This document shows positions 57,465-64,000 of a DNA stretch of 64,000 nucleotides, one piece after another (the first letter of the stretch is position 1; every line of letters starts with the position of its first letter). The translations under genes and the position numbers were made by a program. The stretch is from Sulfurimonas sp. (GTDB taxonomy: Bacteria > Campylobacterota > Campylobacteria > Campylobacterales > Sulfurimonadaceae), in contig NZ_JACUTS010000001.1 in assembly GCF_014859695.1 (NCBI RefSeq), positions 62,001-126,000 of the forward strand, written 5' to 3'. Below the pieces are notes generated by a model. It was not told the DNA's origin, did no database searches, and was given only the letters and a program-made list of their open reading frames with translations.

Positions 57465-57773
57465 CTAATCCACTTTGTTGAGTCTGTTTGTGGTCATATA
57501 GACCCAGAACTCTTTGTGTGAGTATCCCTTGTTTAAAAAGAATATCTGTAAAACAGTAACTCTATATAAAGTTATTAACATTTTTGCATAGGGTATAAAA
57601 AGACTTAAGCTGACAAGAAGTGACTGCTCTTTATCTCCCTTTGATTTAATCATCTCCTGCATGCCTATATTTTTACTAAGATAAACTCCAAACATTATTG
57701 AGAAGACAAAATTTAATATAAGCCCAAATATAAGATATGCGACAAAATCTTGCTCATTTATTCCAGCGATCAT
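57465..57773 (-). CDS. Hypothetical integral membrane protein
   Basis: 102 aa with two hydrophobic segments. Confidence 0.55.
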   Translation of the reverse strand: MIAGINEQDFVAYLIFGLILNFVFSIMFGVYLSKNIGMQEMIKSKGDKEQSLLVSLSLFIPYAKMLITLYRVTVLQIFFLNKGYSHKEFWVYMTTNRLNKVD

Positions 57774-57825
57774 AAATATATTCCTTCTAAATTTAGTAAA
57801 GTCATTCTAGCTAAAGAAAACTTTT

Positions 57826-58116
57826 TTATTCATAAGTTTTTATTTTAGCTTTGGTAAAAAATGTTCCAAATGGAACAAGCGAGGCGATGAAAAATAGTGT
57901 ATTTTCTTTAAAGGACCACTTTGCTTCGTACCAAGCTTTTACTAAAAGCAGACAAAAAAGAATAAAAAGCACCCCATGAATCATACCGACAACTTTTACC
58001 GCCAAGGGGATGTCCAAAAAGTATTTCATAGGCATTGCAATAAACAAAAGTGCTAAATATGAGTAACCTTCTATTGAATTTATATGTCCGAATTTGACGA
58101 CATTTTCATTTTTCAT
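57826..58116 (-). CDS. DUF3817 family membrane protein
   Basis: SIEGYSYLALLFIAMPMKYFLDIPLAVKVVGMIHGVLFILFCLLLVKA...ASLVPFGTFF. Confidence 0.8.
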   Translation of the reverse strand: MKNENVVKFGHINSIEGYSYLALLFIAMPMKYFLDIPLAVKVVGMIHGVLFILFCLLLVKAWYEAKWSFKENTLFFIASLVPFGTFFTKAKIKTYE

Positions 58117-58262
58117 ATCTACACCTATACTATTTTTTTATGAATTATATAATCAAAAGGTAACAATCTAGCTTTTTGTTGAAATTAAAAAAAGAGCAAC
58201 AAGGCTTTTTAAACTTATATATAATACAATAAGCGCGAAATATGAAAAAGAGGTATATTGAT

Positions 58263-58496
58263 ATGGAAACTAACCTTGTAGTAGAGGGTTTAAAGTTTAT
58301 GGGATTGGGAATGGGAGCTGTATTTTTGTTCCTCATTGTCTTGATTTTTTTGATGGGTATGATGTCAAAAATTGTGCATAAATTTTTCCCCGAAGTTCAG
58401 CCGAGTGCAGGCTCTTCATCATCAAGTGCTCAGAACAATCAAAAAAAAGTAGTTGCAGCAATAACGGCAGCGATTAAATTTCATAGAGAAAGTTAA
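58263..58496 (+). CDS. oadG: Oxaloacetate decarboxylase gamma-like subunit
   Basis: Small single-TM protein, GLKFMGLGMGAVFLFLIVLIFLMGMMSKIV, directly before oadA-oadB. Confidence 0.82.
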   Translation: METNLVVEGLKFMGLGMGAVFLFLIVLIFLMGMMSKIVHKFFPEVQPSAGSSSSSAQNNQKKVVAAITAAIKFHRES

Positions 58497-58504
58497 GGAT
58501 TAGT

Positions 58505-60301
58505 ATGGCTAAAAAATTTATAGATATAATGGATACAACCTTTAGAGACGGCTTTCAGTCAGTTTTTGGCGGTCGTGTATTGATGAAGGATTTTTTTCCG
58601 GCGGTAGAAGCTGCAAAAACTGCGGGAATAACTCACTTTGAATTTGGCGGTGGCGCTAGGTTTCAATCCTTGTATTTCTATCTTAGAGAAGATGCATTTG
58701 AAATGATGGATCAGTTCCGCAAAATTGTAGGACCGGATGCAAATCTTCAAACTTTAGCGCGCGGCGTAAACACTGTAATGCTAGATACAGGCTCCAAAGA
58801 GCTAATCGATTTGCATGCAAAGATGTTCAAAAAACACGGTACGACGACTATCAGAAATTTTGATGCTCTTAACGATGTTGAAAACCTAAAATACTCAGGT
58901 GAGAGAATCGTGCATCATGGGCTAAAACATGAAATTGTTGTAACCATGATGGATCTTCCTCCAGGGTGCTACGGCGCTCACACCGTTGAATTTTACGAAA
59001 AAACACTACGTGAGATATTGGACAGCGGTATACCTTATAACAGCATCTGTTTTAAAGATGCATCCGGAACTTCAAACCCTCAAAAAGTTTTTGAAACTAT
59101 TCAGATGGCTAGACGTTTAATCCCAGAGGGAACACATCTGAGACTTCACACTCATGAGACTGCAGGTGTTTCAGTAGCTGCATATATGGCTGCACTCGAA
59201 GCTGGAGTGGACGGAATAGACATGGCGGCAGCTCCAGTAAGCGGTGGAACAAGCCAACCAGATATTTTAACTATGCTTCATGCAACCAAAGGGATGGATT
59301 ATGATCTTGGAGGGTTGGAGATAAATAAAATTCTAACTTATGAAAAAGAGCTTCAAAACTGTCTATCGGATTACTTTATGCCGCCTGAAGCGACAATGGT
59401 ATCTCCTATAATCCCGTTTTCTCCTATGCCGGGGGGTGCACTTACGTCAAATACCCAGATGATGCGCGATAATAATATTTTGGATAGATTTCCTGAGGTT
59501 ATAGCGGCAATGACAGAGGTTGTAGAAAAGGGTGGTTACGGTACATCTGTTACTCCTGTTTCTCAATTCTATTTTCAACAAGCGCTTAACAATGTTATGC
59601 AGGGTCCTTGGAATGCGATTGCTCCAGGTTATGGAAAAATGGTACTTGGATATTTTGGTAAAACACCTGTTGCACCGGATCCTGAAGTTGTAAGAATTGC
59701 ATCTGAAAAGCTAGGTTTAGAACCTACTACAGAGAAGGCTCTTGATTTGGCAAACGCTGATGAGAGCAAATCTTTAAGCAACTGGATAAATAAGCTCAAA
59801 GAAGAAAATATTGAGATAACAGAAGAGAATATTTTCATAGCAGCTGCTTGTCATGAGAAGGGTATCGCTTTTCTCAAAGGAGAGGGCGAGTTAAATGTTC
59901 GTAAAATATCAGATATGAAAAAAGAAGAAGGAAGTTCAAAGATGGGTAATGGAAGCTATACTGTAGTGGTTGACGGTCAAAAATTTAGTGTTCAGGTCGC
60001 AGATGGTGATGTTGATATTCAGGTTACAGAGGTAAATGGAGAGAGTACGGCGCCTTCAACTCCTAAAGTAGTTACAACATCAGGTACTCAGTTGGATATA
60101 AAAGCTCTTTTACCAGGCAGCGTTTGGAAAATAGTCGCTAATCCGGGTCAGAGCGTCAACGAGGGCGATGTTATTATGATTTTAGAGTCTATGAAGATGG
60201 AGATAGATATCGTAGCGCCTAAAGGCGGCGTAATCAAATCCATCAATGTTGCTACTAACGATAAAGTGGTCGAAGGTCAAGTCGTAGCAGTGCTAGGATA
60301 A
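58505..60301 (+). CDS. oadA: Oxaloacetate decarboxylase alpha / pyruvate carboxylase subunit B (biotinyl)
   Basis: DTTFRDGFQSVFGGR; RLHTHETAGVS; C-terminal biotin motif ESMKMEIDIVAP. Confidence 0.93.
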   Translation: MAKKFIDIMDTTFRDGFQSVFGGRVLMKDFFPAVEAAKTAGITHFEFGGGARFQSLYFYLREDAFEMMDQFRKIVGPDANLQTLARGVNTVMLDTGSKELIDLHAKMFKKHGTTTIRNFDALNDVENLKYSGERIVHHGLKHEIVVTMMDLPPGCYGAHTVEFYEKTLREILDSGIPYNSICFKDASGTSNPQKVFETIQMARRLIPEGTHLRLHTHETAGVSVAAYMAALEAGVDGIDMAAAPVSGGTSQPDILTMLHATKGMDYDLGGLEINKILTYEKELQNCLSDYFMPPEATMVSPIIPFSPMPGGALTSNTQMMRDNNILDRFPEVIAAMTEVVEKGGYGTSVTPVSQFYFQQALNNVMQGPWNAIAPGYGKMVLGYFGKTPVAPDPEVVRIASEKLGLEPTTEKALDLANADESKSLSNWINKLKEENIEITEENIFIAAACHEKGIAFLKGEGELNVRKISDMKKEEGSSKMGNGSYTVVVDGQKFSVQVADGDVDIQVTEVNGESTAPSTPKVVTTSGTQLDIKALLPGSVWKIVANPGQSVNEGDVIMILESMKMEIDIVAPKGGVIKSINVATNDKVVEGQVVAVLG

Positions 60302-60306
60302 TCTAG

Positions 60307-61641
60307 ATGAAAAAAAATGTTATAAAAATTTTTACGCTATTTATGTTTTTTAGTTTTAGCTCTCTCTATGCCTCTGGTCCTGCTGCAGATGCTTTTTCAC
60401 ATGAAGCAAGTACTAAAAAAGTTGAAACATATCAAACTCAGTCATTTAGTGAAATGATTGATGGTTTTATAAACTCTACCGGTGTTAAAGCTTTTATGAG
60501 TCCAAATCTGGATGAGCTAAGCTCTCATGGCGAAAAAATGAGTGACTTTCACAAGTCTTGGGGCAGAATTATCATGATACTCATCGCATTTCTGCTCTTT
60601 TATCTTGCTATTGCAAAGGGTTTTGAGCCTCTGCTTCTTTTGCCGATAGGATTTGGTGGGCTTTTGGCAAACATTCCTGTTGCAGGAATTGCAGGACCGG
60701 ACGGATTTTTAGGTATTATGTATGAGATGGGCTTGGCAAATCAGTTTTTCCCTATTCTTATATTTATGGGTGTTGGAGCTATGACTGATTTTGGACCGCT
60801 CCTTTCAAACCCAAAAACCGCACTTCTTGGAGGTGCTGCACAGTTTGGGATATTTGGAACACTGGTTGGAGCAGTTGCTCTCGCGCAATATACATCTATC
60901 TTTGACTTTACGCTTCAGCAAGCCTCTGCAATCTCGATTATCGGCGGAGCTGACGGTCCAACCTCTATCTTTATTGCATCAAAACTTGCCCCTGAACTAC
61001 TTGGTGCTATTGCAGTTGCTTCATACTCATATATGGCAATGGTTCCTATAATCCAGCCTCCGATTATGAAAGCACTTACTACCGATGCCGAGAGAAGAAT
61101 CAAGATGAGTACTCTTCGTCATGTCTCTCGTTTGGAGAAGTTGGTTTTCCCAATTATGGTTTTAGTGCTTGCCATCTTGGTTCTTCCTGATGCTACGCCT
61201 CTTATCGGTGCGTTTATGTTTGGTAACTTTCTTAAAGAGAGTGGTGTTGTAGATAGACTCTCGGATACAATGCAAAATGCGCTTATCAATATAGTAACTA
61301 TTTTCTTGGGACTTGCCGTTGGTTCAAAATTGGCAGCGGATCAGTTTTTGGTTGCAGATACTTTAGCAATTCTAGCACTTGGTGTTGTAGCATTCTCTGC
61401 AGGAACAGCTGCGGGTGTTATTATGGCTAAGATTATGAACCTCTTTCCTGGAAACAAGATAAATCCGCTTATCGGTTCCGCAGGTGTTTCTGCAGTTCCT
61501 ATGGCGGCTCGCGTATCTAACAAAGTAGGTATGGAGTATGACCGCTCAAATATGCTTCTAATGCATGCAATGGGTCCAAATGTTGCAGGTGTTATCGGCT
61601 CAGCTGTTGCTGCGGGTATTCTTATCTCGTTATTTAGTTAA
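60307..61641 (+). CDS. oadB: Na+-translocating decarboxylase beta subunit
   Basis: [59 protein letters not shown]. Confidence 0.95.
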   Translation: MKKNVIKIFTLFMFFSFSSLYASGPAADAFSHEASTKKVETYQTQSFSEMIDGFINSTGVKAFMSPNLDELSSHGEKMSDFHKSWGRIIMILIAFLLFYLAIAKGFEPLLLLPIGFGGLLANIPVAGIAGPDGFLGIMYEMGLANQFFPILIFMGVGAMTDFGPLLSNPKTALLGGAAQFGIFGTLVGAVALAQYTSIFDFTLQQASAISIIGGADGPTSIFIASKLAPELLGAIAVASYSYMAMVPIIQPPIMKALTTDAERRIKMSTLRHVSRLEKLVFPIMVLVLAILVLPDATPLIGAFMFGNFLKESGVVDRLSDTMQNALINIVTIFLGLAVGSKLAADQFLVADTLAILALGVVAFSAGTAAGVIMAKIMNLFPGNKINPLIGSAGVSAVPMAARVSNKVGMEYDRSNMLLMHAMGPNVAGVIGSAVAAGILISLFS

Positions 61642-63040
61642 ACTCAGGCGCATCGGCTACTCTTTTGCCGGTGTGTTCTGAGCTAAGCGGCAGTCTAATG
61701 GTAAACCTTGCACCATACTTGCCGTTTTCAACGCTTAGCTTCCCCTTGCAATGCTCCTCAACTATTATTTTTGACATATAAAGACCAAGCCCTGTCCCGT
61801 CTTTAGATTTTTTAGTGGTAAAGTACGGCTCAAAAATTCTATTTATAATCTCGGTAGAGATGCCTCCAGCATTATCTTCAATAACTATCTCTGCATAACC
61901 GTCATTTTTGCTTCCTTCAATATAGATAGTTGGATTTTGAATCTCCTTCTCTACCAATACATCTTCGGCATTTTTCATTATGTTCAGAAGCACCTGTTTG
62001 ATTTCAGACACATAGGTGTTGACAAAAACAGCATCATCTATGTTATTTTTAAATTCTATTTTTTTTGCCTCCAGAGTTGGAGCGATAATCTTAAAACTGC
62101 TCTCTACTATCTCTTTTATATCCTCATTTTGAAGTTCTTTATTGGGTTTGAAAAAATTTCTAAAATCATCTATTGTTGAAGAGAGATGTTGTGCCAGTTC
62201 ATCAATGGACTCCAGCTCTTTTTGGAAAAAATCGGCATCGTAGTTCTCCATCATAACATCAAGCGAGAGAGTTCCTGATATTGTAGATATGGATGATAAA
62301 GGCTGGCGCCACTGGTGGGCAATCATGCTAACCATCTCTCCCATAGTTGCAAGTCTTGACTGATGAATTACTTGAAGGGCCTTCTCTTTGTTTTTTGCCA
62401 CTTCTGCATTAATGCGCTCTTGAAGATCTCTGTTGATATCTTCAAGTTCTTTACTCTTTTCTTTTATCTCTTCTTCTGCTGGAATAAATATAAAAATAGC
62501 TTGAGCTATTAATAGAGCCACTAAGAGTACAAAAAGAATGATTTTTATGATTAAGATATATTTTATCTTATCTTCATTCTCCTTTTGGACTTTTGAAATA
62601 TAGCTGTCTATATTATTTAGCAATTTTTCATACTGCTCTCTTATCAGAAAGTCGATCTCTGAACCTTTCTCTTTGTCCCAGTTTCGCTCTCCTTTTTCAA
62701 AAAAATCTACAAAGGAGTCTGCAAGTTTAAAAAACTCTTTTTTGCTCTCTTGCTCAAAAATATATCCTCTGCTTTCTAAAAGAGTGTCAATTTCTTTAAA
62801 CTCTGCTGTAGCTTCTTTAAGTTTTTCTGCTTGAGCATAGCTATAGTGATGATAAACCTCATTTGTATAAAAAAGAATTTTTCCAGAGAGCATTCGCTCT
62901 TTTCCAAGGAGATTGATATCTTCAAAAGAGTGAGAGTTGTTCTGAATTAAAAAAACAGTTGTAAAAGTGGAGATTACCGCATATAACCCGGTTAACAAGA
63001 GAGCTAGAATATATTTACTTTTACGTGTTAATTTTTTCAT
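61634..63040 (-). CDS. Membrane sensor histidine kinase
   Basis: [24 protein letters not shown] (H-box), [36 protein letters not shown] (N/G boxes). Confidence 0.93.
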   Translation of the reverse strand: MKKLTRKSKYILALLLTGLYAVISTFTTVFLIQNNSHSFEDINLLGKERMLSGKILFYTNEVYHHYSYAQAEKLKEATAEFKEIDTLLESRGYIFEQESKKEFFKLADSFVDFFEKGERNWDKEKGSEIDFLIREQYEKLLNNIDSYISKVQKENEDKIKYILIIKIILFVLLVALLIAQAIFIFIPAEEEIKEKSKELEDINRDLQERINAEVAKNKEKALQVIHQSRLATMGEMVSMIAHQWRQPLSSISTISGTLSLDVMMENYDADFFQKELESIDELAQHLSSTIDDFRNFFKPNKELQNEDIKEIVESSFKIIAPTLEAKKIEFKNNIDDAVFVNTYVSEIKQVLLNIMKNAEDVLVEKEIQNPTIYIEGSKNDGYAEIVIEDNAGGISTEIINRIFEPYFTTKKSKDGTGLGLYMSKIIVEEHCKGKLSVENGKYGARFTIRLPLSSEHTGKRVADAPEFN

Positions 63041-63049
63041 TTTTAACTC

Positions 63050-64000
63050 TTATATAATAAAGTTTAAACCGCTTTGGGAGTTCACATCTATCGATTTAAA
63101 TTCACGGATAAGCTCTATTTGACGCCTGGAGAGGTACTCTCTAATGTCGTTTAGATTTTTTTGCAGAAGTTCATAAAGAACTACGATGTTATAGTCGCGC
63201 TTGTTCTCTTCTATCCTGTAAACGCTTCCTAGGGTGCTTAGCGTTAAGAGTCTGCCTTTTAGCTTTAGGCTTATTACTACTTTGATTTTTGTGCCGATTT
63301 CTATTCCGGCAGGAAGTGCGTCCGTCTTTAATTTTGCAGAGACCTCAGAGATATCCATGACGCTTGATTCGCCCGGGAATTTTATATTTTTAAAGTAGAG
63401 CGAGCACCCATGGTCTGCATCGGGCTCAAGGCGGGTGTATTTTCTATCTACAATGCTTCTCGATACAAACGAGATATCATCTATGACTATTGTCTGGTTA
63501 TCGGAGTCAAGACTCTTTACTGATTTGCAAACAACATCTTTTGGAAATATCTCCGAAGTGATTGTCATATATCTGGTTATTTGTACAATCTTTAGTTGCG
63601 TATTTACCGTTTTGAGCGCAAAGCTTTCCTCATTTATATCTGTTATAACAGCAGGATTGACTATTGTGAGCCCTTTGTAGAAGTTGTGTATTTTTACCTC
63701 TGAAGAGTTGTCTTTGACGACCTGCAGAAGAGTTAAAATAGCCATCTTATCTTTTGAGTTCTCATCATCTCTTGATGCGTTTGCATCAAAAAGAGACATA
63801 AGGTTTAGCTCTGTTACATCGTCAAAGGAGAGGATAAAGTGATCCTCTTTTTCAGGTATATTTCTTAGTTTGAGTATAAGGTGTCTCTTTTCACCTTTAT
63901 GGTTTTGCATCTTTGTGTGGTAAAGTTTGCCTTGATTTTTGATTGCGGTATTAATCCACGACGATGAAGGGGTGGTGTACAGAAACTCTTTATGTTCAAG
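63050..64000 (-). CDS. PilZ-like domain protein, N-terminus beyond window
   Basis: RKYTRLEPDADHGCSLYFKNIKFPGESSVMDISEVSAKLK; frame is open from 63910 to the window end (LEHKEFLYTTPSSSWINTAIKNQGKLYHTK...). Confidence 0.65.
   Translation of the reverse strand, partial: LEHKEFLYTTPSSSWINTAIKNQGKLYHTKMQNHKGEKRHLILKLRNIPEKEDHFILSFDDVTELNLMSLFDANASRDDENSKDKMAILTLLQVVKDNSSEVKIHNFYKGLTIVNPAVITDINEESFALKTVNTQLKIVQITRYMTITSEIFPKDVVCKSVKSLDSDNQTIVIDDISFVSRSIVDRKYTRLEPDADHGCSLYFKNIKFPGESSVMDISEVSAKLKTDALPAGIEIGTKIKVVISLKLKGRLLTLSTLGSVYRIEENKRDYNIVVLYELLQKNLNDIREYLSRRQIELIREFKSIDVNSQSGLNFII

Noticed and set aside
1-64000. CRISPR arrays, tRNA or rRNA genes, complete IS elements
   Set aside because: No regularly spaced direct repeats, cloverleaf-like sequences or transposase ORFs noticed; a tRNAscan/CRISPR finder run would be needed to exclude them formally.

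Overview
The window looks like a Campylobacterota (Sulfurimonas-like) chromosomal segment. This is inferred from gene content and codon style and was not verified. Left to right it contains: the end of an MlaA/VacJ gene followed by mlaC and an MMPL/RND exporter; a remnant of a nitrate-type ABC ATPase; a complete hoxEFUYH-hoxW bidirectional [NiFe]-hydrogenase operon (minus strand); a large glycogen/alpha-glucan cluster with three GH57 proteins, including a GH57-GalT fusion and a nucleotidyltransferase fused to a degenerate phosphohexomutase; and pyruvate kinase. An ~11.5 kb composite defence island follows (24.1-35.6 kb): hsdM, DUF1016 nuclease, hsdS, a frameshifted SF1 helicase, a truncated hsdR 5' copy, abiEi, abiEii and full-length hsdR. 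The rest is mostly housekeeping: AKR, SixA, CHAD, hypF, aroE, trpE, SPOR, DUF1882, glyA, lysS, fur, cvpA, GGDEF, class II DAHP synthase, ABC-F, beta-CASP MBL, UspA, htpG, small hypotheticals, oadGAB, a histidine kinase and a PilZ protein. The most notable signals are in the defence island. Two different short palindromic repeats are inserted in frame in hsdM and hsdS. A 30-bp exact direct repeat of the hsdR 5' end brackets an AbiE toxin-antitoxin cassette that is translationally coupled to hsdR. The helicase is split at an A8 slippery run. No tRNA, rRNA or CRISPR array was recognised.
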